DNA of 64,000 nt, taken from the IMG/VR virus record IMGVR_UViG_3300028553_000013, positions 19,641 to 83,640 of that record. The stretch is one strand, 5' to 3'. A program made the position numbers and the translations under genes. How positions within the stretch are numbered: the stretch's first letter is position 1; every line of letters starts with the position of its first letter. The DNA is from a virus. The notes below the pieces were generated by a model, which was not told where the DNA came from, searched no databases, and worked only from the letters and a program-made list of their open reading frames with translations. Below, piece by piece: positions 10,801 through 17,919 of this stretch.

Positions 10801-11865
10801 GCATATATTGGTGTTGGCAACAATATTCTAACTGGTATCACAACCAGAGGAGTTGATGGAACAACAGCAAGAACTTATGAAGCAAATACACCAATTCAAA
10901 AATATGAATTTGCTGGTGTATCGTTAAGAAAAATTAATACCACACACAATCTTATCAATTCGTCAAATACAATTCAGGATAAAATAACCCTTGATCAATA
11001 TCATGTAAAAATTTCAGGAGCAGAAGTATTCAACTCCAGTAAAATTGGTGGTGGATCAAATGCTAAGGCAACTCAAAATATTCAATTTGAAAGTATTGTT
11101 CCTCACATTGATTATAATCTTCCAAATGGAACAAGTATTAGTGCTCAGGTAAGAACAACATCTGGAACAAGTATTGATGGAAGTGAAGTATCATTCCAGG
11201 ATAAAGGATATGAACCAGTTTCGCTAACAAATGAAACAACTTTTAACGATCCAAGAATAATTGCTTCTAGACCAAATGAAGAAGCAAAACTTCTTGCTCT
11301 TCCTGGTGCTAAATCATTTACTTTTGAATTGGAATTGAGTACAACCAATGAAAATGTGTCTCCAAGTATAAACGCATTTGAAAGTTTCGTTACTACTCAG
11401 TCTCATAGGGTAAACAGTCCAATTATAAATTATGCTACAGATAGAAGAGCAAATCTTCTTGTAGAGGATCCACACGATCTTTCGTATCTAACTAAGATAA
11501 TTGCTCTAGAAGCACCTGCAACTTCACTCAAGGTCCTTTTAGATGCTTATAGGCAAACATCAACAGATATTAGAATTCTATACCGATTGTTTAGAGTTGA
11601 TGGTTCTGAACTTGATAAAGTGTTTGAATTATTCCCTGGATACGATAATCTTGATGCTAACCAACAGGTTATCAATATTAAAAATAATAGTGGAAGATCC
11701 GATAGGAATATTTCCGCAAGTCTCAATAATCAGTTTGTAGAATATATTTGGACGGCAAATAGTCTACCACAGTTTAGTGCATATCAAATTAAAATTGAAT
11801 GTTCAACTACAAATCAAGCACAATCACCAAGGATTAGAAACTTTAGAGCAATTGCATTAGCGTGA
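4879..11865 (+). CDS. Giant DUF4815-type virion structural protein (baseplate or fiber associated)
   Basis: At 2328 residues this is the largest gene in the window. The N-terminal 60 residues (NPYYDDFDQAKNY, FKPGVPIQARELTTLQ, FKEGSVVIPG) match my recall of DUF4815, a family of large phage structural proteins found in cyanophages where T4 has gp9-gp12. The middle of the protein is beta-rich. A GYT-type repeat region lies near residues 1760-1845, and a segment with VGDEIIAY and TRGVDGTT near 1970-2010. The C-terminal 300 residues are less repetitive. The proline-rich stretch RRRPPPAPSDPLAQSFFVEE near residue 1525 resembles the linker before a C-terminal domain. The role is probably baseplate periphery or fiber attachment. 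The start ATG lies 4 bases after the gp8 stop with no clear Shine-Dalgarno, implying coupled translation. Confidence 0.75.
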   Translation: MPQNTNLNTNPYYDDFDQAKNYNKILFKPGVPIQARELTTLQSILQDQVEKFGKHFFKEGSVVIPGSIAYDDRYYAVKVEPTFFGVPVERYYDQLVGLTIQGKTSGITAVVKKVLSKNQSIEGVTTLYVKYQKSSEQDYSTDQFLDGENLVTLTTFTYGSTTIAAGSDFSTCILTKATATGYSFSVTEGVFFARGAFIAVNDEIIILDQYSNTPSYRVGFFVNEEIISAVEDSSLSDNAQGYSNYTAPGADRLKISLSLIKKNLDDYQDENFIELFRVKNGEVKKIINKTVYSEIAKELARRTYDESGDYYVNQFDLQAKESLNDRYSTFGVFFPEENTDQGNKPSKDLLEIQIGSGKAYVKGYEVETIGTTFLDVEKPRETTTVLGAGIPFQAGNLLRVNNVYGGASVGLATTGYVDLRSHRLGSNKSATAGQSVGRARIYDYKCTNADYSNNASQFDLYLYDIQTDTEITLNQTLSLSAPALIEGKNSGAKGYLRSISGNILTLHQTSGNFIVDEAILVNEIENGRVITKVLEFDITDVRSVRSEVGITTFSVDTVLEPKINFGAKPFTITSGSGGVSTVTSSTSGWTVGIKTGDIVSYARTDVSGSVFNRVKTITPTAQSLTVEAVTNVVGVATGTLPPGAVSFSGLLVVAPKIRNSSSGFMYAEFPNKNIESVDLTTSDIFIRKEYRDRSSSSLGSLDLPSLAGTDFVYAPFDEERYSIFYMDGTVEPLTQDQFQLTNGGKGATIFGLSKVNQTGVVAVTTQQKSKVTSKNKVLNRSASVTVSGSKYNYSGISTGVSDGLIYTNAYGKRVQDKEISLDVADVVNVHAVFQSSTNGAPTVPSLVLSSLNGPNGTNQDLINSEILIGNTSGASALVLGKTATNQIYYITKNNQSFLETEQVTFQESGVTGNISQINLGDPNILDNFSFDTGQRLEYYDFGRLIRKSGSQEPSRQLKVYFDYFTINSSDNGEIITTNSYPDYNENIQTFNNIRNTDVIDFRPRVADYSGTLSPFEFSSRNFGGSGQTVPNVIVSDENIVLDYNFYTGRIDRLFLNQDNTFTIAKGVSSQRPVLPEAINGSFELATITYAPYVYNVDTDITIEFKANKRYTMLDIGKLENRIAGLEYYTSLSLLEAKTSSLVIKDPDTGLDKFKSGFVVDNFSTFDVADKTLPVLKYDIENNEMVARSYYDSIDLLVGSQSLIGTNGVSNLSVDVRYVNDLGSTNIKKSKNIVTLDYSEVEDFKQPFASRAVNVNPFDVVTWRGNMSLNPTQDVWIEREYKTIDGGFGTTEVITTSTAIPNLRAQNIEFKASRLKPATKFFSFFSRTDMSDNRTLTVPKLLEVTPVQGSFQVGETVVGRLLSNQNTTTNLEIRFRLAQANHKDGPYNIPTAVYNNNPYSNVGLSSFYSDTTEVLNIDTASLNQKSDERFFGSLVQGMKLVGETSKAEATVKEIRLISDANGVLIGSINIPKTNLKFANGTNTVEVSAEKTPSNIPGVVVSRADANFFSQGTLQTQTTIVRRRPPPAPSDPLAQSFFVEEDPGIFYTSVDLYFATKSSIIPVELRIVNVVNGFPSGTIIEGSSVIKYPNEITTSSTGSLETTFTFDAPVYLPKGEYAFVILADTDAYNVWISRVGEEDISTANLPEIQKIIINKQPSLGSLFKSQNASTWEASQLEDLKYVARKAKFNTQKGTFKFYNPELRTYNSRNILQANPIEVFAKKVTLGLSSAITSPFIVVGSQIKQDNRTSSGFVESLGGAVGLANTGLSVTNVGVGYSNGIFQGVNFTTVTGSGSGSTGIVTVSGGAVSSVCVTASGGGYVVGDTLTATLGSNTLGQNLTLTVGVVTSTNTLVLTNVTGQEFNTSDQIQYVPTAGAGVGVGSTLFSIVPSTATINTDQYDGTYFKVNHKNHGMHADNNIVTITGISGDTVATSIQVGYAVSSIANISVASSTNFNMFEGVQVSSSNPGFALVGDEIIAYIGVGNNILTGITTRGVDGTTARTYEANTPIQKYEFAGVSLRKINTTHNLINSSNTIQDKITLDQYHVKISGAEVFNSSKIGGGSNAKATQNIQFESIVPHIDYNLPNGTSISAQVRTTSGTSIDGSEVSFQDKGYEPVSLTNETTFNDPRIIASRPNEEAKLLALPGAKSFTFELELSTTNENVSPSINAFESFVTTQSHRVNSPIINYATDRRANLLVEDPHDLSYLTKIIALEAPATSLKVLLDAYRQTSTDIRILYRLFRVDGSELDKVFELFPGYDNLDANQQVINIKNNSGRSDRNISASLNNQFVEYIWTANSLPQFSAYQIKIECSTTNQAQSPRIRNFRAIALA

Positions 11866-12056
11866 CAAAACGAGCAAAAGTAGAGGATTATTCAAATCTT
11901 GAAAGAGATTTACATACACAAGCAATCATAAACATGGATATGGTTGCTTATGAAAAATATATCCATGAAAAAAATACTCGTTTACGTTATGAAACAGAAC
12001 TCAAAGAACTAAGATCTGAGATTGAAGTTTTAAAGTCTCTTTTTCTCAATAAATAA
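11862..12056 (+). CDS. Small coiled-coil protein, unknown function
   Basis: A 64-residue protein starting with GTG inside a GTGA overlap with the upstream stop, a strong sign of translational coupling. It is highly charged and mostly helical; the C-terminal half has heptad-like spacing (LRYETELKELRSEIEVLKSLF). I do not recognise a family. Its coupling to the 2328-residue virion protein suggests a chaperone or small structural partner, which is inference. Confidence 0.6.
   Translation: MTKRAKVEDYSNLERDLHTQAIINMDMVAYEKYIHEKNTRLRYETELKELRSEIEVLKSLFLNK
12048..12055 (+). promoter_or_regulatory. Late promoter box AATAAATA
   Basis: The box overlaps the end of the coiled-coil gene and lies 21 bases before the ATG at 12077. 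Confidence 0.45.
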
Positions 12057-12076
12057 TTCTAGTATGGTAGTATGAG

Positions 12077-12418
12077 ATGGCAGTTCCAACAATTAATTTA
12101 GTCTTTGAACAAGGATCTGATTTTTCAAAAACTTTTTCTTTAAAAAAATCTGATGGTTCTCCTTTAGATTTGACTGGATATAATTTTGATGCAAAAATGA
12201 GAAAGTGGAGTGGTTCTGCTGGTCATATTAGTTTTGCTACAACATATAATGCAAATCCATCTCAGGGTAAATTGACATTATCATTGAATAATTCTCAAAC
12301 TGGTATTATCACTGGTGGTAGATATAATTATGATATTTTGGTTATTAATACTAGTCAAAATAATGTAAAAACAAAAGTTATAACTGGTCAAATTACAGTA
12401 AACCCAACGGTTTCTTAA
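12077..12418 (+). CDS. Small beta-rich virion-type protein (BppU-like N-terminal domain)
   Basis: A 113-residue beta-rich protein. The pattern (QGSDFSKTFSLKKSDGSPLDLTGY, then AKMR, then YNYDILV and the closing GQITVNP) resembles the small beta-sandwich domain found at the N-terminus of phage baseplate proteins such as BppU, and in stand-alone phage structural proteins. It sits between the 2328-residue virion protein and the tail fiber genes, and is followed after one base by the next gene. It is likely a baseplate or fiber accessory. The family match is from recall only. Confidence 0.6.
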   Translation: MAVPTINLVFEQGSDFSKTFSLKKSDGSPLDLTGYNFDAKMRKWSGSAGHISFATTYNANPSQGKLTLSLNNSQTGIITGGRYNYDILVINTSQNNVKTKVITGQITVNPTVS

Positions 12419-12419
12419 A

Positions 12420-12794
12420 ATGACAGATATTATAGTTACTATTGAAGATAGTAACGCAGAAATTATATCTACTATTGAAGATAGTAATGCAGATATTAAT
12501 ATTGGTATAGGAGAAATTCAAGTAGTTGTTACCTCAGCACAATCAAACGTGGCAAATTTAGCAGATATTTTAGACGTAGATACAACAAATTTAAATGGAT
12601 CTACTAACAAATATGTTATGGTTTATGATGCCACAACACAAAAATATGTGTTTGTAAATCCTGATACAGTAATAGATGCATCTGTTGGAATAACAACAAC
12701 AGATCCTACTCCTGTAGGAATGTCAACCGCAACAATAAATTATTTGGACGATGTGTTAGATAATAAAATAGATTTAGATGCAGGAGAATGGTAA
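12420..12794 (+). CDS. Small acidic virion-associated protein, unknown
   Basis: A 124-residue acidic protein whose start ATG is one base after the previous stop. The N-terminus contains a short internal duplication: VTIEDSNAEI and STIEDSNADI. The middle has the fiber-like phrase NKYVMVYDATTQKYVFVNPD, commonly seen in phage tail proteins just before a fiber domain. No catalytic motif is visible. Given its place between a beta-sandwich protein and the main fiber gene, it is probably a fiber connector or accessory. Confidence 0.55.
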   Translation: MTDIIVTIEDSNAEIISTIEDSNADINIGIGEIQVVVTSAQSNVANLADILDVDTTNLNGSTNKYVMVYDATTQKYVFVNPDTVIDASVGITTTDPTPVGMSTATINYLDDVLDNKIDLDAGEW

Positions 12795-12797
12795 ATA

Positions 12798-12805
12798 TCT
12801 AAATA
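12798..12805 (+). promoter_or_regulatory. Possible late promoter box TCTAAATA
   Basis: A variant of the late box 31 bases before the tail fiber ATG at 12837, in a 42-base AT-rich gap. It is weaker than ATAAATA. Confidence 0.35.
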
Positions 12806-12836
12806 AACTTAGTTAACCATATTTCATATATATCAA

Positions 12837-15458
12837 ATGTCTGCTCCGGTAGTTCAGTTTAAAAGAGGTTTATTTAGTAATTTACCTGGTCTGAGAATAG
12901 GTGAACCCGGTTTCACTACTGACAAATATGATCTTTATGTGGGTATTGATAGTACAACAGAAAATAATAAATTCTTTGGTTCTCATCGTTATTGGACAAA
13001 GGAAACTACAACAGTAGGTTCTGGTGTAAATCTTGTTGAAGGTACTAATAATGGTGCCAATTCAATTACATTAAAAGCACCTGCATCCATTGGATCAGAT
13101 GTAACTTATACATTTCCAAGTTCTGCTGTAGATCAAGGATATCTAAGAACAAACTCCAGTGGAACTCTTACTTGGGAAAGTGGAGTAAACACTTCTGGCG
13201 TTTCTACAATTGCATTTCTACAGGCAACCACTACAAACGTTGCCGCTGCAGCTACTGTAGGGACTGATCTATCGGTAAATAGAGACCTAACAGTATCTGG
13301 TGGCATTACAGGAAACTTAAATGCTACTGGAGTATCAACAGCATCTCATTTACAATCAACTACAGTTAATGTTTCCGCTGCAGCTACTGTAGGGACTGAT
13401 CTATCGGTAAATAGAGACCTAACAGTATCTGGTGGCATTACAGGAAACTTAAATGCTACTGGAGTATCAACTGCTTCCTTCTTACAAGCAACCACTACAA
13501 ACGTTTCCGCTGCAGCTACTGTAGGGACTGATCTATCGGTAAATAGAAACCTAACAGTATTAGGTGGCATTACAGGAAACTTAAATGCTACTGGAGTATC
13601 AACTGCTTCCTTCTTACAAGCAACCACAGTTAATGCAACTGGCATTATTACAGCATCATCTTTCCGTGGTGCAGATTTCCGTGATACTGATGGGTCATTA
13701 GTTCCTCTAGTTGGTGTTCAAACTGGTGGTGGTCATAACGGTCTTGTAACAGCATTTAAGTTTACTGGAACAGGTTTAGAAAATTATCAAGTTATCAATG
13801 AAGTTGCAGTCATTACAATATCTGGTGTTGCAGCATCTACATATACAACTTCAGAACTTATAAGTGCAACACAAAATCAGGCAGCATTTACAGTTTCTGC
13901 TGGTTATCAAGAAGGATTTGTTGATGTATATTTAAATGGTCTAAGACTAGTAACTAATACGGACTATACAGCAACTGATGGATCACTTGTAAATTTAACA
14001 ACAGGTGTTAATGCAGGTGATGAACTAGAAATTGTTACCTTCAAATCACTTGGTGATGTTGTTGCAGTCCAAAACTTTAAGACTGCTGGAAATATCCTAA
14101 TGACAGGATTTTCTACCTCAACTAAGGTATTTGAAGCTTTAGGTGGAGCAAAACTTGCTGGAATTACAACTACTTCACAACTTACAGCAACCACTACAAA
14201 CGTTTCCGCTGCAGCTACTGTAGGGACTGATCTATCGGTAAATAGAAACCTAACAGTATCTGGTGGCATTACTGGTGCAGTAAATAACGCTGGTGTTGGT
14301 ACTGTAGCATTTCTACAGGCAACCACTGCAAACGTTTCCGCTGCAGCTACTGTAGGGACTGATCTATCGGTAAATAGAGACCTAACAGTATCTGGTGGCA
14401 TTACAGGTAATATTAATGCCTCTGGTGTTTCTACAATCACTCAAATTCAAGCAACTACAGTAAACGCTGTGGGTGTTATTACTGCATCATCTTTCAGTGG
14501 TTCTGGTGCTGGTATTTCATCCAATACCATTCCAATTCTTGCCCTTGATATTGCTGGAGGCACTGCGCTTTCATCTTTAACACAGAATGATTTATTAATT
14601 ATTGCAGATGAAGGTACTGGCAATATTAGAAAAATTACTGCGGATCAAATGTCGCAGTATGTTCTTGGTGGCGCTGGTGGTGCTACATTACCAGCGTTAA
14701 AAATCACAGGTCTTTCAACTTTTGTTGGTAACGTTAGTGCTGAAGAAAACTTAACGGTTGCTGGTGGTATTACTGGTAGATTAAATTCTGTTGGTGTTTC
14801 TACAATTTCGTTCTTACAATCAACTACAGTAAATATTTCTGCTGGTGCAACTGTAGGTGGAACTCTAAATGTAAGTACTGGTGCAAATATCACTGGTGGC
14901 GAAACAACGCTATCATCGGCAACAGTTAGTGATTTAACTTCAGGTCGTGTTGTTATTGCTGGTGCTGCAGGTGCTCTGACAGATAGTACAAATCTAACCT
15001 ATAGTAATAATGGTTTGATTGTTGGTTCTGGCGGTGCAAATATTACTGGTATTTCTACATTCTCAAGTAACGTTATTATTGGTGGTGATTTGGTTGTAAA
15101 CGGAACAACAACACAAATCAATACTGTACAAACCACAGTAGAAGATACTTTACTTGAACTTCAAATGGTTGATGGATCTGCTCCATCTTCTGACACCAAC
15201 AAAGATGTTGGTTTAATCATGAATTACTATGATACCCAAGCAAGAAAAGCTGCTTTCTTCTGGGATGATAGTGCATCATTATTTGTCCTTGCAGCAACCG
15301 TTTCAGAAAGTAGTGGTGTTGTTACACCATCAACATATGGTGGATTACAAATCGGTTCTCTTTATGTAAATGACTGTGCAGGTGCTTCTCAAGTAATTTC
15401 TTGCAGTGGAACTACAAGATCTCTTGAGAACATCTCAATAGATGGTGGTTCATTCTAA
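12837..15458 (+). CDS. Repeat-rich tail fiber protein
   Basis: An 873-residue fiber-like protein. The N-terminus (VQFKRGLFSNLPGLRIGEPGFTTDKYDLYVG) resembles the N-terminal attachment domain found in phage fibers and in major tropism determinant-type proteins. The body consists of 44-residue repeats containing VGTDLSVNRDLTVSGGITG and NATGVSTASFLQATT; five are nearly identical at DNA level and several later ones are diverged. A fiber module with VDVYLNGLRLV and TDYTATDG lies near residues 345-400. The C-terminus (LYVNDCAGASQ) holds the only cysteines and may be the tip. Receptor recognition is inferred. A terminator with an overlapping late-promoter box follows. Confidence 0.8.
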   Translation: MSAPVVQFKRGLFSNLPGLRIGEPGFTTDKYDLYVGIDSTTENNKFFGSHRYWTKETTTVGSGVNLVEGTNNGANSITLKAPASIGSDVTYTFPSSAVDQGYLRTNSSGTLTWESGVNTSGVSTIAFLQATTTNVAAAATVGTDLSVNRDLTVSGGITGNLNATGVSTASHLQSTTVNVSAAATVGTDLSVNRDLTVSGGITGNLNATGVSTASFLQATTTNVSAAATVGTDLSVNRNLTVLGGITGNLNATGVSTASFLQATTVNATGIITASSFRGADFRDTDGSLVPLVGVQTGGGHNGLVTAFKFTGTGLENYQVINEVAVITISGVAASTYTTSELISATQNQAAFTVSAGYQEGFVDVYLNGLRLVTNTDYTATDGSLVNLTTGVNAGDELEIVTFKSLGDVVAVQNFKTAGNILMTGFSTSTKVFEALGGAKLAGITTTSQLTATTTNVSAAATVGTDLSVNRNLTVSGGITGAVNNAGVGTVAFLQATTANVSAAATVGTDLSVNRDLTVSGGITGNINASGVSTITQIQATTVNAVGVITASSFSGSGAGISSNTIPILALDIAGGTALSSLTQNDLLIIADEGTGNIRKITADQMSQYVLGGAGGATLPALKITGLSTFVGNVSAEENLTVAGGITGRLNSVGVSTISFLQSTTVNISAGATVGGTLNVSTGANITGGETTLSSATVSDLTSGRVVIAGAAGALTDSTNLTYSNNGLIVGSGGANITGISTFSSNVIIGGDLVVNGTTTQINTVQTTVEDTLLELQMVDGSAPSSDTNKDVGLIMNYYDTQARKAAFFWDDSASLFVLAATVSESSGVVTPSTYGGLQIGSLYVNDCAGASQVISCSGTTRSLENISIDGGSF
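13242..14470 (+). repeat. 132-bp repeats inside the tail fiber gene
   Basis: Units starting CCGCTGCAGCTACTG are found at 13243, 13375 and 13507, exactly 132 bases apart, and again at 14206 and 14338, also 132 apart. The two groups are separated by a unique fiber module. The first two units agree base for base over almost 100 bases. A diverged unit follows near 14740-14870. The unit length is a multiple of 3, so gain or loss keeps the frame. Confidence 0.9.
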
Positions 15459-15473
15459 ATCTAAATAAAATCC

Positions 15474-15481
15474 AATAAATA
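15474..15481 (+). promoter_or_regulatory. Late promoter box AATAAATA abutting a terminator hairpin
   Basis: The box ends at the first base before the GGGG of the terminator stem. A start site about 7 bases downstream would fall inside the 5-prime arm. It lies 34 bases before the ATG at 15516. Confidence 0.45.
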
Positions 15482-15510
15482 GGGGAAAGTTTAAAACTTC
15501 CCCTTTTTTA
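15482..15510 (+). terminator. Rho-independent terminator after the tail fiber gene
   Basis: The stem GGGGAA pairs with TTCCCC at its base, around an AT-rich inner part (AGTTTAAAAC), followed by six T at 15504-15509. Confidence 0.8.
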
Positions 15511-15515
15511 TTGCT

Positions 15516-15701
15516 ATGAATGAACAAGAACTAAAGTCATTAATTAATGTGTATCAAAGAAGATTGAATGAAGCAAATGCACAATCTATTGCGTTTGAAG
15601 TAAGAACATTAATTCAACAAGAACTGATCAATGACTTACAACGACAATTAGAAGAAGCACCAAAAAGGAGTACAAAAAAAGTTGATACTGCTGAATTTTA
15701 A
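15516..15701 (+). CDS. Small coiled-coil protein, unknown function
   Basis: A 61-residue charged helical protein (RRLNEANAQSIAFE, then LINDLQRQLEEA) with a Lys-rich end before DTAEF. It lies alone between two fiber genes, just after a terminator, so it needs its own late promoter; the box at 15474 is the candidate. Similar short coiled-coil genes are common in cyanophage structural regions, but I cannot assign a function. Confidence 0.55.
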   Translation: MNEQELKSLINVYQRRLNEANAQSIAFEVRTLIQQELINDLQRQLEEAPKRSTKKVDTAEF

Positions 15702-15848
15702 ATAAAAAATATCAACCTAAATAATACCAACTTAGAGACAACATTCAATCTAAACAATCATTCGTAAAGAGAGTATATACTATTTCTGACGGCGATTATA
15801 TGAATGGAAAAAAGTCTCTGCTTTATAGCAGATTTTTTATTTTTGTAA
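15702..15848 (+). other. 147-base gap with a weak late box and a short hairpin
   Basis: No convincing gene. A weak late box (CCTAAATA, 15717-15724) is visible, and near the end a 5-base-pair hairpin TCTGC/GCAGA with T-run at 15817-15838. Confidence 0.5.
15817..15838 (+). terminator. Weak hairpin with T-run
   Basis: TCTGC, loop TTTATA, GCAGA, followed by six T. The stem is short, so termination would be partial. It lies 11 bases before the start at 15849. Confidence 0.4.
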
Positions 15849-17048
15849 ATGGTAAGTCCTACAATCAAGTTTAAAAGATCAGCTGTGTCTGGGAAAATTC
15901 CCACGACATCGCAATTGGATCTTGGAGAATTATCAATCAATACATTTGGTGGTAAAATTTATATTAAACAAGACCAATCATCAGTTGGAGTTGGTACAAC
16001 AGTTGTTGTTGTTAATCCTTGGAATGTTGGTACAGGAACAAATACATATAATACTTTCTTTACTGCTGGTAATGTTGGTATAGGTTCTACATTACCAACA
16101 TCAAAACTAGATGTTGTAGGAGATGTTAAATTTAGCGGTGTTGTTACTGCAACAACTTTTATTGGTAAACTAACTGGAGATATTACTGGTAATATCAACT
16201 CATCAGGCGTTTCTACAGCAACATATTTAAAAGGAACAAACGTAAATGTTACTGGATTAGTCACTGCAACTACTTTTTATGGTAGCATTTATTCAACAGG
16301 AATATCAACAATTTCTGGGTTTAAGTTTCCTTCATCTGATGGAACTTCTGGTCAGTTTTTAAAAACTGACGGATTTGGAAATTTATCATTTGCCACCGCT
16401 TCTGGTGGATCCGAAAGTGTTGGTTCTGCTACAACAATTTCGGATGACTATATTACTGCAACGCAAGGACAAACAGTTTTTACGTGCAGTCAAAACTTTA
16501 CTGGAAAATCTGTTCAAGTTTTTCTTAATGGCATAAAACTTAGAACAACTACAGATTTCACAATAACTGCACCATCAACTGTTACGCTAGTTAGTGGTGC
16601 AACTGCTAATGATCGTGTCAATATTATAGTTTCCTTTGGAAATACTTTAGAAGAACAGATATTTACTGCAACGCAAGGACAAATAATAATTAATCCAAGC
16701 GGATCTTTTGCATCTGCTTCAAACATCAAAGTATATGTCAATGGTATCAAGTTACGAAAGACTATAGATTATGGAGCATCTTCATCTGTTGCATTTATAA
16801 TTCCAACAACCGCTGGAGATGAAGTTGACTTGGTTTGCGATACTGCTGAAGATTATTTCACATCAATTCAAGGACAAACAGTATTTACCCCAACAAGTGC
16901 TGATATTACTTCAAGCAATCTTCAAGTATTTTTAAATGGTTTTAGATTAGAAAACACACAAGATTATACAATTGGATCCCCTGCTATTAACCTTGTTTCT
17001 GCATTGACAGATGGAGATGAAGTTGATGTCGTTATTACAAGAACATAA
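15849..17048 (+). CDS. Tail fiber-like protein with three C-terminal fiber modules
   Basis: A 399-residue protein. The N-terminus (PTIKFKRSAVSG, LGELSINTFGGKIYIKQ) is the attachment-type domain seen in phage fibers and in the N-terminus of major tropism determinant proteins. A linker follows with TTFIGKLTGDITGNI and VTATTF repeats like those in the larger fiber at 12837. The C-terminal half has three copies of a module with ATQGQTVF, VFLNGIKL, DFT and GD-V (near residues 205-260, 275-330 and 340-399). No enzyme motif is present. A second fiber or collar fiber is the likely role. It is followed by the gp13 late promoter. Confidence 0.75.
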   Translation: MVSPTIKFKRSAVSGKIPTTSQLDLGELSINTFGGKIYIKQDQSSVGVGTTVVVVNPWNVGTGTNTYNTFFTAGNVGIGSTLPTSKLDVVGDVKFSGVVTATTFIGKLTGDITGNINSSGVSTATYLKGTNVNVTGLVTATTFYGSIYSTGISTISGFKFPSSDGTSGQFLKTDGFGNLSFATASGGSESVGSATTISDDYITATQGQTVFTCSQNFTGKSVQVFLNGIKLRTTTDFTITAPSTVTLVSGATANDRVNIIVSFGNTLEEQIFTATQGQIIINPSGSFASASNIKVYVNGIKLRKTIDYGASSSVAFIIPTTAGDEVDLVCDTAEDYFTSIQGQTVFTPTSADITSSNLQVFLNGFRLENTQDYTIGSPAINLVSALTDGDEVDVVITRT

Positions 17049-17054
17049 TAAATA
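17047..17054 (+). promoter_or_regulatory. Late promoter box AATAAATA
   Basis: The box overlaps the stop of the fiber gene and lies 19 bases before the gp13 start. Confidence 0.5.
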
Positions 17055-17073
17055 GAAAAAAGTAGATATATCA

Positions 17074-17919
17074 ATGGCAAACCCTGCTTCTAGACAGGAA
17101 TTAGTAAACTACGCAAAAAGACAACTTGGGTATCCTGTATTAGAGATTAATCTTGCCGATGAGCAAATTGAAGATTTGATTGATGATGCTATTCAAATTT
17201 ATCAAAATCGACATATGGATGGTGTCGAATTGATGTATTTGAAATTTAAAATTACTCAAAATTTTATCGATTCAATTCAAGCAAGAGGATCAAATAAATC
17301 AATAGGAATTACTACATCAACAGGGACATCAAATATAACTGGCATAGGAACAACTACATTCTCCTTTGAAGAAAATCAAAACTTTATTCAAGTTCCAGAT
17401 GCAGTTATTGGAATTGAAAAAGTTTGGAAATTAGATAATCGTGCAATTAGCACGAATATGTTTAGTGTAAACTATCAATTATTTTTGAATGATATTTATT
17501 GGTTTAGTTCTACTGAACTATTGAACTATACTATGACAAAAAGATATTTGGAAGATATAGATTTTATTCTACATCCAGATAAACAAATTAGGTTCAATAG
17601 AAGACAGAATAGATTATACCTAGACACAGATTATTCTAGTATGAAGGTTGATGATTATATTATTATTCAATGCTATAGAGTTCTAAATCCAAATGAATTT
17701 ACAAAAGTTTATAATGATCCATTTTTGAAGAAGTACTTTACTGCTTTGATGAAAAGACAATGGGGGCAAAACCTAATCAAGTTTAGGGGAGTAAAACTTC
17801 CAGGTGGAATTGAGTTGAATGGTCGTGAAATTTATGAAGATGCCTTAGGAGAATTAGAAAAACTAGAAGAAAGAATGACTTATGATTATGAACTTCCTCC
17901 ATTAGATATGATCGGATAA
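17074..17919 (+). CDS. gp13: Neck protein gp13
   Basis: A 281-residue protein matching cyanophage gp13; T4 gp13 has 309 residues. The N-terminus (ASRQELVNYAKRQLGYPVLEINLADEQIEDLIDDAIQ) is characteristic. In T4, gp13 forms a ring at the head-tail joint with gp14 after DNA packaging. A short Ser/Thr-rich loop with IGITTSTGTSNITGIG is inserted near residues 75-95. The stop overlaps the gp14 start by one base (TAATG), typical of this pair. Confidence 0.9.
   Translation: MANPASRQELVNYAKRQLGYPVLEINLADEQIEDLIDDAIQIYQNRHMDGVELMYLKFKITQNFIDSIQARGSNKSIGITTSTGTSNITGIGTTTFSFEENQNFIQVPDAVIGIEKVWKLDNRAISTNMFSVNYQLFLNDIYWFSSTELLNYTMTKRYLEDIDFILHPDKQIRFNRRQNRLYLDTDYSSMKVDDYIIIQCYRVLNPNEFTKVYNDPFLKKYFTALMKRQWGQNLIKFRGVKLPGGIELNGREIYEDALGELEKLEERMTYDYELPPLDMIG

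Noticed and set aside
13346-14440. Long minus-strand open frames (13346-13645 and 13964-14440) with repeated sequence
   Set aside because: They are antisense reflections of the 132-bp fiber repeats, have no ribosome site, and the plus-strand gene is clear.
13242-14470. Regular repeats considered as a CRISPR array
   Set aside because: The 132-base period, in-frame coding and lack of short palindromic repeat/spacer structure show a protein repeat.
15702-15848. Possible tRNA or small RNA in the fiber gap
   Set aside because: I could not fold a cloverleaf; only a short hairpin with T-run and a weak late box are visible.
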